Positions 8,252 through 16,276 of a DNA stretch of 64,000 bases are shown here, piece by piece. The stretch is taken from contig NZ_SEWF01000031.1 in assembly GCF_004168285.1 (NCBI RefSeq), positions 1-64,000 of the forward strand, given 5' to 3'. The stretch's first letter is position 1, and each line of letters opens with the position of its first letter. Made by a program: the position numbers and the translations under genes. This stretch comes from Emticicia agri. GTDB lineage: Bacteria; Bacteroidota; Bacteroidia; Cytophagales; Spirosomataceae. The notes below the pieces were generated by a model. The model was not told the DNA's origin and searched no databases. It saw only the letters and a list, made by a program, of their open reading frames with translations.

Positions 8252-10585
8252 ATGAAGAAAGTAGAAAAAACTCCAATAAATCCTCAATCTCCTACAGATT
8301 TTACAGGTATTGAAACAAGCAATCCTGCCAAAGCGGCGGCTGGAGTGAAGGCGGTCTATTCATCTTTCAAGCACGTGTTTGGGGCGATGCCTGTACAGAG
8401 AGGATTAAAGGCTTTGTTACACCTTAACCAGAAAGGCGGCATTGATTGTCCAAGTTGCGCATGGCCTGACCCTGACAATGAGCGTTCGAAAGTAGCCGAA
8501 TATTGTGAAAACGGAGCTAAGGCCATTGCAGAAGAAGCTACTACACGCAAGGTTACAACTGTATTTTTTCAGAAATATTCGGTGGCAGAACTCTCTCAGA
8601 AATCTGATTACTGGTTAGGGCAACAAGGGCGGCTAACCCATCCGATGGTTTTACATCCGGCACAAACGCACTATGAAAAAATAGCATGGAAAGATGCTTT
8701 TCAGTTAATTGCACAACACCTTAATCAATTAGCTTCGCCTGATGAAGCTATCTTTTATACTTCAGGCAGAACAAGCAATGAAGCAGCTTTTTTATATCAG
8801 CTTTTTGTAAGAATGTATGGCACTAACAATCTGCCTGACTGCTCTAATATGTGTCATGAATCAAGTGGTTCGGCATTGGGCGAAACTCTGGGTTTAGGGA
8901 AAGGTTCTGTAAAACTCGATGATTTTGAGAAAGCAGAAGTCATTATGATTTTAGGGCAGAATCCCGGCACAAATCATCCAAGAATGTTAACAGCCCTCGA
9001 AAAAGCCAAAAGAGCAGGTGTAAAAATCATTTCTATCAATCCTTTAATTGAACCCGGTTTACTCAAATTCAATCACCCGCAAGAGGTAAGAGATTTGATT
9101 TTTGGTGGCGAGAAACTTACAGATATTTATTTACAGATACGTATTAACGGCGATTTAGCCCTACTTAAGGCATTTAATAAAATCTTGTTAGAGGCCGAAG
9201 AAAAAAAGGGGAATGTATTAGATAAGCCATTCATTAAAGAACATACTGAGGGCTATGCAGAATTAGTAGAAAACCTGAAGAAGTATGATTTAGAGAAATT
9301 AGTCGATGATTGTGGCATTCCACTCCATGCAATCGAAGAAGCTGCTCAACTTCTGATTAATCATAATAAAATTATTGTTTGTTGGGCTATGGGGCTTACC
9401 CAACACAAAAACTCAGTACCAACTATCAGAGAAATTGTGAATCTGCTATTGTTGAAAGGAAGCATTGGTAAAGAAGGCGCAGGCACTTGCCCTGTACGAG
9501 GACACTCAAATGTACAGGGCGACCGTACAATGGGTATCTACGAAAAGCCTAAATCAGACTTTTTAAATAAACTGAAAGAGGTTTTTCAGTTTTCACCCCC
9601 TCGCAAACATGGATACGATACGGTAGAAGCCATTAAAGCGATGGCTGAGAAAAAAGCCAGCGTATTTTTAGCTATGGGTGGCAATTTTCTGTCTGCTACG
9701 CCCGATACTGAGTTTACAGCTAAAGCCTTGCAAAACTGTAATTTAACCGCTCACGTTTCTACAAAACTCAACCGTAGTCATTTAGTGCATGGCAAAACGG
9801 CACTGATATTGCCTTGTCTGGGCAGAACCGATATTGATTATCAGGTTACAGGCAATCAGTTTGTGAGTGTCGAAAACTCTATGGGCGTGGTGCATAGCAG
9901 TCAGGGAGTACTAACACCCCCTTCTGAAACCCTGCTGAGTGAGCCTGCCATTGTAGCCGGTATAGCCAATGCCACATTAGCCGACAAACATTTTACTACC
10001 AACTGGGACTACCTTATTTCTAATTATGACCATATCAGAGATTTGATTGAAAAAACCATTGAAGGATTTGACAATTATAACAGGCAGGTAAGACAGGAAG
10101 GAGGCTTTTACCTCCCGAATGCCCCACGGGATAAGAAGTTTACTACTGACACAAAAAAAGCCAAGTTCAGTATCAATATTTTGCATACGATTCAACTGAA
10201 AGCAGATGAATACCTGATGATGACTATCAGAAGCCACGACCAGTTTAATACAACCGTCTATGGTCTCGACGACCGCTACAGAGGTATTTACAACGAGCGT
10301 AGAATTATTCTGATGAACGAACAGGATATTAAGGGAGCAGGCTTACAGATTTATCAGGTGGTTAATCTGCATAATCATTTCGGAGGAATTAAGCGCACGG
10401 CAGAAAGATTTATTGTGGTGCCATATAGTATTCCTGCCAGATGTGTGGCTACCTATTTCCCCGAGGCTAATGTATTGGTGCCAATTGACAGTTATGCCGA
10501 CATAAGCCAGACACCTACCTCAAAATCGGTAGTAATTACCCTTGAACCTGTGGTAGAGTCTGGTAAGATTGTATTGGCAAAATAG
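8252..10585 (+). CDS. FdhF/YdeP family molybdopterin oxidoreductase
   Basis: 777 residues. The N-terminus has GIDCPSCAWPDP (C66, C69, then C85), the mark of the YdeP branch of the DMSO-reductase superfamily. DCSNMCHESSG (197-206) aligns with the SeCys-His-Gly site of FdhF, so C201 is the probable molybdenum ligand. MGD-binding blocks include AMGLTQHKNSVPTIREIVNLL and CPVRGHSNVQGDRTMG. There is no Tat or Sec signal, so it is cytoplasmic. No electron-transfer or membrane subunit lies nearby. The true substrate of YdeP-type enzymes is uncertain; formate is a guess by family name. Confidence 0.92.
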   Translation: MKKVEKTPINPQSPTDFTGIETSNPAKAAAGVKAVYSSFKHVFGAMPVQRGLKALLHLNQKGGIDCPSCAWPDPDNERSKVAEYCENGAKAIAEEATTRKVTTVFFQKYSVAELSQKSDYWLGQQGRLTHPMVLHPAQTHYEKIAWKDAFQLIAQHLNQLASPDEAIFYTSGRTSNEAAFLYQLFVRMYGTNNLPDCSNMCHESSGSALGETLGLGKGSVKLDDFEKAEVIMILGQNPGTNHPRMLTALEKAKRAGVKIISINPLIEPGLLKFNHPQEVRDLIFGGEKLTDIYLQIRINGDLALLKAFNKILLEAEEKKGNVLDKPFIKEHTEGYAELVENLKKYDLEKLVDDCGIPLHAIEEAAQLLINHNKIIVCWAMGLTQHKNSVPTIREIVNLLLLKGSIGKEGAGTCPVRGHSNVQGDRTMGIYEKPKSDFLNKLKEVFQFSPPRKHGYDTVEAIKAMAEKKASVFLAMGGNFLSATPDTEFTAKALQNCNLTAHVSTKLNRSHLVHGKTALILPCLGRTDIDYQVTGNQFVSVENSMGVVHSSQGVLTPPSETLLSEPAIVAGIANATLADKHFTTNWDYLISNYDHIRDLIEKTIEGFDNYNRQVRQEGGFYLPNAPRDKKFTTDTKKAKFSINILHTIQLKADEYLMMTIRSHDQFNTTVYGLDDRYRGIYNERRIILMNEQDIKGAGLQIYQVVNLHNHFGGIKRTAERFIVVPYSIPARCVATYFPEANVLVPIDSYADISQTPTSKSVVITLEPVVESGKIVLAK

Positions 10586-10632
10586 AAAAAATTTGTACCT
10601 TTCTACCTCAATCTGGTACAACCTACACCTCT

Positions 10633-10869
10633 ATGAAACCACTTCTATTTGTCTTATTCCTATTTTCATTTGCTATACATGCACAATCTTGAAAATAGGT
10701 CGAAGTCAGCAACGGCATCTGGAAAGTTTCAGTAGGCACACCCGAAAAATACAATTTACTGACGGCTACTGACATGAAACCTAACATGGCTGCCATAAAA
10801 AAACTTCCTGTTTCTGCATTTCCATTAGACAAAACAGAGATTGTTGTCAGATTTTACGGAAATTTATGA
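10633..10869 (+). pseudogene. Decayed 5' remnant of a secreted protein, resembling GH31 glycosidase N-terminus
   Basis: The ATG at 10633 starts a good signal peptide (MKPLLFVLFLFSFAIHAQS). Stop codons follow at codon 20 (TGA, 10690) and codon 22 (TAG, 10696). The same frame then runs on to codon 79 as VEVSNGIWKVSVGTPEKYN..., with a third stop at 10867. Single changes back (TGA to TGG, TAG to CAG) restore a continuous secreted N-terminus. The segment resembles, from memory, the start of GH31 alpha-glucosidase-type proteins of Bacteroidota, which are ~800 residues long; the rest is absent. The frame conservation is directly visible; the GH31 assignment is only moderate. Confidence 0.6.
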
Positions 10870-10886
10870 CCAAACAAGAATGATTT

Positions 10887-12044
10887 ATGCGTGTATTATC
10901 TATTCTTTTTTACCTGTTTTTAATAGATACTGCTTTAGCACAGCAAACGGTAAAACAACAAGCCATTGAAACGCTTCGTAAGCAGATACTCACACAAGCC
11001 GACTGGGCCATGCAACAGGCTCCGGTTACAGTTACTGCATCCAGCAGTAGCCGTAGCCAGGGTACGATTCATGATTTTTATTCAGAAGGAGATTACTGGT
11101 GGCCTGACCCTGCTAATCCTGATGGGCCGTATATTCAGAAAGATGGGATGACTAACCCCGATAATTTTGTGGCACATCGTTTAGCCATGATTCGGTTCAG
11201 CAAAATCATCGGGGCATTATCGTCTGCTTATGTACTGACTAATAATCCTCGATATGTTACCCATGCTTTCAACCATTTGCAGGCATGGTTTGTAAATCCT
11301 GCTACAAAAATGAATCCTTCTTTACTTTATGCGCAGGCCATTACACGCAAAGTTTCAGGCCGGGGTATTGGTATTATAGACACCATTCATCTGATGGAAG
11401 TTGCTCAGGGGCTTAGTAAAATAGAGCATGCCGCTAATACCAATAAGCAATTAGTAGCCGATATAAAAAACTGGTTTGCAGAATACCTTAACTGGCTCAC
11501 TACCCACCCCTATGGCAAAGAAGAAATGGAGGCAAAAAACAATCATGGCACTTGCTGGGTAATGCAGGTAGCTTCTTTTGCCAAACTGACTGATAAGCAG
11601 AACTTGCTTGAGTTTTGTCGCAATCGCTATAAAACCGTTTTATTACCTAAACAGATGGCCGTTGATGGTAGTTTTCCGTTAGAACTGAATCGTACCAAAC
11701 CTTATGGTTATTCGTTATTTAATTTAGATGCTATGGTAATGATTTGCCAGATACTCTCAACAGCGCAAGATAATTTATGGGAATACAAAGCACCGGAAGG
11801 GCAGACAATAAGGAAAGGTATCGAATTTATGTACCCTTACGTAGCAGATAAAAGCAAATGGCCTTTTAAAGAAGATGTGATGTACTGGCCCAATTGGCCT
11901 GTAGCACATCCGTTCCTTGTTTTTGGAGCGGCTGAATTTCAACAAAATCACTGGTTTCAGCTCTGGAAAAACCTGGAGCATAACCCAACAACAGAAGAAG
12001 TAATCAGAAATTTACCTATAAGAAACCCAATCATCTGGTTTTAG
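10887..12044 (+). CDS. Secreted alginate-lyase-domain protein
   Basis: 385 residues with a signal peptide (MRVLSILFYLFLIDTALAQ). The block SEGDYWWPDPANPDGPYIQKDG (69-90) and the later NNHGTCWVMQVASFAKL (~214-230) are typical of the alpha/alpha-barrel Alginate_lyase domain (PL5/PL38-like). The conserved Asn-Asn-His-Gly is a likely part of the active site. It would cleave a uronic-acid polysaccharide in the periplasm. It lies just after a decayed glycosidase-like gene start and 6 bp before an EEP-fold secreted hydrolase, so it may be what is left of a sugar-degradation cluster. Confidence 0.82.
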   Translation: MRVLSILFYLFLIDTALAQQTVKQQAIETLRKQILTQADWAMQQAPVTVTASSSSRSQGTIHDFYSEGDYWWPDPANPDGPYIQKDGMTNPDNFVAHRLAMIRFSKIIGALSSAYVLTNNPRYVTHAFNHLQAWFVNPATKMNPSLLYAQAITRKVSGRGIGIIDTIHLMEVAQGLSKIEHAANTNKQLVADIKNWFAEYLNWLTTHPYGKEEMEAKNNHGTCWVMQVASFAKLTDKQNLLEFCRNRYKTVLLPKQMAVDGSFPLELNRTKPYGYSLFNLDAMVMICQILSTAQDNLWEYKAPEGQTIRKGIEFMYPYVADKSKWPFKEDVMYWPNWPVAHPFLVFGAAEFQQNHWFQLWKNLEHNPTTEEVIRNLPIRNPIIWF

Positions 12045-12050
12045 CATCGT

Positions 12051-12905
12051 ATGAAAAAAATTGCATGTTTATTTATTCTTATTTTTAGTTCGGCACAATT
12101 GAGTTTTGCTCAAAAAGACATGAATGTTATGACTTACAATATCCGCCTCGGTATAGCCTCTGATGGAGACAACCAGTGGAACAACCGTAAGAAAAATCTG
12201 GCAAGTATATTGAATTTCTTTGAGGCCGATATTTGCGGCATGCAGGAAGCCTTCTTTAGCCAGATTCAGGACCTTGAAGGTTTATTGCCCGACACTTATG
12301 CCTGGGTTGGCAAAGGACGGGACGACGGTAAGGAGGCCGGAGAGTTTTCGTGTATATTTTATAGAAAAGACAAATATACCATGCTACAAACCAATACTTT
12401 CTGGCTCAATCAACACCCCGAAACTGTGGGTCTTGGTTGGGAAGCCAAGTATAACCGCATTGTTACCTATGCCAAATTTGAACGTATAGCCGATAAGAAA
12501 ATATTCTTTGTTTTTAATACCCATTTCGACCACGAAGCTGTGGTAGCACGTAGAGAAAGTGCTAAATTATTACTATCAAAAATCAAAGAGATTGCAGGAA
12601 ATACCCCTACCATTATTACCGGAGACTTTAATGCAGTGCCAAGTTCAGAACCTATCCAGATGTTGACAGATGGAGCTAATCCTGACCATTTACTTGATTC
12701 TGAAAATCTGTCAGCTACTCCCCATTTCGGACCATATAGCTCATTTACAGGTTTTCAGGCAAGAGAGCAAGAAGGTATGCGAATCGATTATATATTTCTG
12801 AAAAATGCAGACTTTAAAGTCAGAAAACACGCTACTATTTCCATGTCATGGGGAGGTAGATTTGCCTCAGACCATCATCCTGTTTTAGCGACTATATCTT
12901 TTTAA
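12051..12905 (+). CDS. Secreted endonuclease/exonuclease/phosphatase (EEP) family protein
   Basis: 284 residues with a signal peptide (to SFAQ, ~20). EEP motifs in order: MTYNIRLG (26-33), QEAF with the metal-binding Glu, THFDHEA, TGDFNA (catalytic Asp/Asn), and the final ASDHHPV. All expected catalytic residues are present, so it should be an active metal-dependent phosphodiesterase or phosphatase in the periplasm; the substrate (nucleic acid, sphingomyelin-like lipid or inositol phosphate) cannot be told. It is cotranscribed with the alginate-lyase-like gene (6-bp gap). Confidence 0.9.
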   Translation: MKKIACLFILIFSSAQLSFAQKDMNVMTYNIRLGIASDGDNQWNNRKKNLASILNFFEADICGMQEAFFSQIQDLEGLLPDTYAWVGKGRDDGKEAGEFSCIFYRKDKYTMLQTNTFWLNQHPETVGLGWEAKYNRIVTYAKFERIADKKIFFVFNTHFDHEAVVARRESAKLLLSKIKEIAGNTPTIITGDFNAVPSSEPIQMLTDGANPDHLLDSENLSATPHFGPYSSFTGFQAREQEGMRIDYIFLKNADFKVRKHATISMSWGGRFASDHHPVLATISF

Positions 12906-12920
12906 TGAAGAAGATAAAAA

Positions 12921-12965
12921 AACAGATTGAACGCTTTCTCAGAAAGCACGTTCAATCTGTTTTTT
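12921..12965. terminator. Bidirectional hairpin terminator between convergent genes
   Basis: AACAGATTGAAC (from 12921) pairs with GTTCAATCTGTT (to 12962), around the inner palindrome GCTTTCT-C-AGAAAGC. A T-run follows on the plus strand and an A-run precedes it. It overlaps the end of the small minus-strand gene 12939-13091. Confidence 0.85.
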
Positions 12966-13091
12966 CTTATTCCAGGGGGCTGTGGTCTGCCTTGATAAAT
13001 CATATAGAAACCAAAGCACAATGGCTATAAATGCAATAAATATAATTCTGAAGATAAGGCGGTTTTTATTACCCTGTTTTTTGTTTGTCAT
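12939..13091 (-). CDS. Small single-span membrane protein (50 aa)
   Basis: An open frame from the ATG at 13091 encodes 50 residues. It has a basic N-terminus (MTNKKQGNKNR), one hydrophobic helix (IIFIAFIAIVLWFLYDL, ~16-32) and a polar tail (SRQTTAPWNKKKQ). The positive-inside rule puts the N-terminus in the cytoplasm. It lies 23 bp downstream of the SixA-like phosphatase on the same strand, and its end is inside the terminator hairpin. I recognise no family. The well-formed membrane topology and operon position are the case for a real gene. Confidence 0.6.
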   Translation of the reverse strand: MTNKKQGNKNRLIFRIIFIAFIAIVLWFLYDLSRQTTAPWNKKKQIERAF

Positions 13092-13114
13092 CAGATAAAT
13101 ACCAAAACTTAATA

Positions 13115-13630
13115 CTACTCTGTTTTTGTAATGCTACTTGGCGAGTAATAGTTCAAAAACTTACCACTTTTGTTTGAAATCTCAGCCCACTTCACGTTCT
13201 CAAACTCTATTACTACTACGCCTGCCTTTTCCATTGAGCCCCCAATGTCGGCACGGGTAAGATATTCAGCAAAAAAAGTAATATCAGGGTTATGCCCAAA
13301 AATAGCTACAGTTTTTACTTTTTCATTCATATTATTCACTGCAGCCAGATATGCCCTTGCGCCTCCTCCGTATATAGCCTCATCTAAAACGATTTCTTCG
13401 GCATCTTTATGCAACTGTTCAGCAAAAATCTTGGCAGTAGATTTACAACGGTCGGCTGCACTACTTACCATTAGCTCAATTTTTATTCCTTTTTCTGCTA
13501 AAAATTTCCCCATGCGGGCCGATTCGATGATACCATGCGAAGTAAGGTTTCGGTCAAAATCCCGAAACATGGGTGTATTGCCTCCTTCTTCAGCAGTAGC
13601 GTGGCGAACCAAATAAAGCAGTTTTTTCAT
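13115..13630 (-). CDS. SixA-like histidine phosphatase
   Basis: 171 residues from the preferred start at 13630. An upstream in-frame start at 13660 would add ten residues before the MKKLLYLVRHATAEEGG motif and looks wrong for the family. The RHA motif (catalytic His), the arginine in SSAADRCKSTA and the second His in FGHNPD identify the histidine-phosphatase superfamily, SixA branch. Members remove phosphate from phosphohistidine or small molecules in the cytoplasm. The 50-residue membrane protein follows on the same transcript. Confidence 0.88.
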   Translation of the reverse strand: MKKLLYLVRHATAEEGGNTPMFRDFDRNLTSHGIIESARMGKFLAEKGIKIELMVSSAADRCKSTAKIFAEQLHKDAEEIVLDEAIYGGGARAYLAAVNNMNEKVKTVAIFGHNPDITFFAEYLTRADIGGSMEKAGVVVIEFENVKWAEISNKSGKFLNYYSPSSITKTE

Positions 13631-13786
13631 ATTTTCAACGGTTTTGGCACGAATATACAAGCATTATTAGAAATTAATTGACTTTTTTCTGAATTATTCA
13701 TAAAAAATAATCCCCTGGAAAATAATATTACAACTACAAGAACAATGATTCTGTTTTTCAGTTTTAGCTCTATACAGTAAAAAAAT

Positions 13787-13794
13787 TATATTTG
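13787..13794 (+). promoter_or_regulatory. Bacteroidota -7 box for the bestrophin gene
   Basis: TATATTTG fits TAnnTTTG. A TTTA about 20 nt upstream can serve as -33. The gene starts 49 bp downstream. Confidence 0.6.
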
Positions 13795-13843
13795 CATTGG
13801 TAAACACCTTAACAATGCCTATTGGCAAACTACCCACAAGTTT

Positions 13844-14710
13844 ATGATAGATTATAATCCAAAGAATTGGTGGAAATTCATTTTTTATTTCCACAAAGCA
13901 GATACTTTTATTAAACTCATGCCAGCCATGCTGGGTCTGGCAGCTTACACAGCCATATTTGTTTATGTAGAAAACAATATTCTGCATTATGTACCCATTA
14001 AAAATCCGCTCACCATTCATTCATTAGTAGGTTTTGTATTGTCTTTATTATTGGTTTTCAGAACCAATACAGCTTATGACAGATGGTGGGAAGGTCGCAG
14101 ACTCTGGGGAAATTTTACCAACAATTCAAGAAATTTTGCTTTAAAATTAGCTACTTTTCTACCGGAAAAACATCCGGCAAAAGAAACTTTAAAAATCCTG
14201 ATTGGCAATTATTTACACGCCGTTAAAGAACATCTCAGAGGCAAAGCACATATCAGTAGCCTTACCTTTACTGAGAACTATAATGAAGAATATTATAAAG
14301 GCTTCAAGCATCTCCCTAACAGAATATGCCAGGCTATTTATACCGAAATTCATCAGTTACATCAGGCAGGCCTTATCAATGCCGAACAACTGCTTGTACT
14401 GAATAACGAGCTTTCGTCTTTTACCGATAATCTTGGGGCTTGTGAACGCATCAAGAACACACCGATTCCGGTTTCTTATAATATTTTTATTAAGAAAATA
14501 ATCTTTATTTATGTCTTTACAATGCCTATCACAGCAGTATTAGAATATAAATTCTGGTCTATTCCTATCGTAACACTCGTATTTTATGCTTTTGCAGGAA
14601 TAGAAATTATGGCCGAAGAAATAGAAGAGCCTTTTGGGACTGATGCCAACGATTTAGGCCTGGATAATATGGTAAAAAACATTAAAGGTAATCTGGCAGA
14701 AATTTTGTAG
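13844..14710 (+). CDS. Bestrophin-family anion channel
   Basis: 288 residues. NPKNWWKFIFYFHKADTFIKL opens the family fold, and FRTNTAYDRWWEGRRLWGNFTNNSRN (~76-101) is the bestrophin/RFP-TM signature. Hydrophobic helices lie near 25-45, 55-78, 210-235 and 240-258. EEIEEPFGTDANDLGLD near the C-terminus is also typical. Bacterial members form pentameric channels in the inner membrane that pass anions or cations. It stands alone, with its own promoter. Confidence 0.9.
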   Translation: MIDYNPKNWWKFIFYFHKADTFIKLMPAMLGLAAYTAIFVYVENNILHYVPIKNPLTIHSLVGFVLSLLLVFRTNTAYDRWWEGRRLWGNFTNNSRNFALKLATFLPEKHPAKETLKILIGNYLHAVKEHLRGKAHISSLTFTENYNEEYYKGFKHLPNRICQAIYTEIHQLHQAGLINAEQLLVLNNELSSFTDNLGACERIKNTPIPVSYNIFIKKIIFIYVFTMPITAVLEYKFWSIPIVTLVFYAFAGIEIMAEEIEEPFGTDANDLGLDNMVKNIKGNLAEIL

Positions 14711-14804
14711 ATTTTGTCACAAATAAGAGTATATTTACTGAAATAAAACAAAATCCGCAACTTATCGTTAATATCTTACGTCATTAACAAAGAACGCTAA
14801 ATAA

Positions 14805-14812
14805 TACTTTTG
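14805..14812 (+). promoter_or_regulatory. -7-like box immediately before the S41 protease start
   Basis: TACTTTTG fits TAnnTTTG exactly and ends only 4 nt before the ATG at 14816. If used, transcription would start at or next to the start codon, giving a leaderless mRNA. The -33 element is poor. Confidence 0.35.
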
Positions 14813-14815
14813 AAT

Positions 14816-16207
14816 ATGAAATTTACACCTGCAAAATCACTGATTTTGGGTCTATTTTTGACAGGAAGTATACTATCTTGTAAAGTAGACAATCCTGCTC
14901 CTACACCTACCGGCACTGATAAATCTAATGAAACTATCAATAGCTGGGTTTATGACAACATGAAGTATTGGTATCTTTGGTCAGACCAGATGCCTGCCAA
15001 GCAAACTTCTGCCGCATCGCCTGAAGACTATTTTTATACTTTACTGAACGACTATCCCAACACTGACCGTTTCTCATGGATTGAAGAAGATGTTGAAGCC
15101 CTTACCAATTCATTAAATGGGATAAACAAAGTGTTCGGGATGAAGTATACCATTTATTACCTTGATAACGCACAGACAAATGTTGGCTTTTTTATAACTT
15201 ATGTCATAAAAGGCAGTCCTGCCGAAAAAGCCGGACTAAAAAGAGGAGATATTATTCTGACAGTTAATGGTACACAATTAGACAAAAATAATTATGGTAC
15301 CTTAACAAGCGCAGAAACTGCTACTTTTGGTTTAGGGAAAGTAGCCAGCGGTGTTTTTTCTTTAAGTGGTACAACTGTACAGGTAACCAAGGCAGAAGTG
15401 CAGGATAACCCTGTACATTACTGGAAAGTAATTGAGAAAGGCAACAAAAAAATTGGTTATTTAGTGTATAGCCAGTTTATAAGTGCTTTTGATAATAACC
15501 TTCGACAAGTATTTGGCGAATTTAAAAGTAAAGGTGTGAATGAATTAGTACTTGATTTAAGATTAAACCCGGGTGGGTATATTTCTTCTGCCGATATTCT
15601 GGCCTCATTGATTGTAAAAAATCTTAATACAGATAATGTAATTCATAGCGACCAATGGAATGCCAATGTTACCAAAGACAGACCTACTTATACGACCCCT
15701 ACGAAATTCAGAAATGAGCCTAATAATCTGGGTACATTAAATCGTTTATACGTATTGACTTCTACCGGAACAGCCTCGGCAAGTGAATTAATTATTAACG
15801 GATTAAGACCTTATATGGATGTTATTCTGATTGGCGCTCATACCTACGGAAAAAATGTAGGTTCTGTAACTTTATCAGACTCGCAGAAACGTTGGAAATG
15901 GGCTATGCAACCTATCGTATTAAGAACAGTCAATTCTAAAGGTGAGTCAAATTATGGCACAAAAGAGGGTTTTAAACCAGATTATGCGGTAACTGACAAT
16001 GTAATTCCTTTTAAAACCTGGGGTGATGAGAATGAAACACTTCTGAAAAAAGCGCTGGAATTAATTACAGGAGAAGTAGCTACTCAACAGATTGACCCAA
16101 ATGCCCGTACATCTGTTTCAGCAATGAAAGGTGAACCGTTAAAAGTAAATGAGTCTGAAAATCCGTATCAGAACCGTAAAGAGATGTATGTAACATTTCC
16201 GAAATAA
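14816..16207 (+). CDS. S41 family (tail-specific) peptidase lipoprotein with PDZ domain
   Basis: 463 residues from the ATG at 14816. A lipobox ends at C22 (GSILSC), so it is a lipoprotein. A PDZ domain lies around 90-180 (GSPAEKAGLKRGDIILTVNG). The S41 core follows, with the nucleophile S321 in GTASASE and the general base K346 in YGKNVG, the same 25-residue spacing as in Prc/CtpA. It should degrade or process proteins at their C-terminus in the periplasm. A TTG six bases upstream is inside the promoter-like box and is unlikely to be the start. Confidence 0.92.
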   Translation: MKFTPAKSLILGLFLTGSILSCKVDNPAPTPTGTDKSNETINSWVYDNMKYWYLWSDQMPAKQTSAASPEDYFYTLLNDYPNTDRFSWIEEDVEALTNSLNGINKVFGMKYTIYYLDNAQTNVGFFITYVIKGSPAEKAGLKRGDIILTVNGTQLDKNNYGTLTSAETATFGLGKVASGVFSLSGTTVQVTKAEVQDNPVHYWKVIEKGNKKIGYLVYSQFISAFDNNLRQVFGEFKSKGVNELVLDLRLNPGGYISSADILASLIVKNLNTDNVIHSDQWNANVTKDRPTYTTPTKFRNEPNNLGTLNRLYVLTSTGTASASELIINGLRPYMDVILIGAHTYGKNVGSVTLSDSQKRWKWAMQPIVLRTVNSKGESNYGTKEGFKPDYAVTDNVIPFKTWGDENETLLKKALELITGEVATQQIDPNARTSVSAMKGEPLKVNESENPYQNRKEMYVTFPK

Positions 16208-16230
16208 AAACATTCTGTTTAACTATATAA

Positions 16231-16266
16231 AAAATGCCGAGGGAGTAATTCATCGGCATTTTTTAT
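16231..16266 (+). terminator. Rho-independent terminator after the S41 peptidase
   Basis: AAAATGCCGA pairs with TCGGCATTTT around a 12-nt loop, followed by T-residues. The A-run on the other side lets it work for the convergent gene as well. Confidence 0.85.
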
Positions 16267-16276
16267 ATCAACAGAT

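Noticed and set aside
10690-10692. TGA read as selenocysteine in the 10633 frame
   Set aside because: A TAG stop follows two codons later, a third stop ends the frame, and no SECIS-like hairpin or catalytic context is seen.
10569-10772. Plus-strand open frame across the pseudogene
   Set aside because: It is a different frame of the decayed gene start; the 10633 frame has a clear signal peptide and coherent protein sequence.
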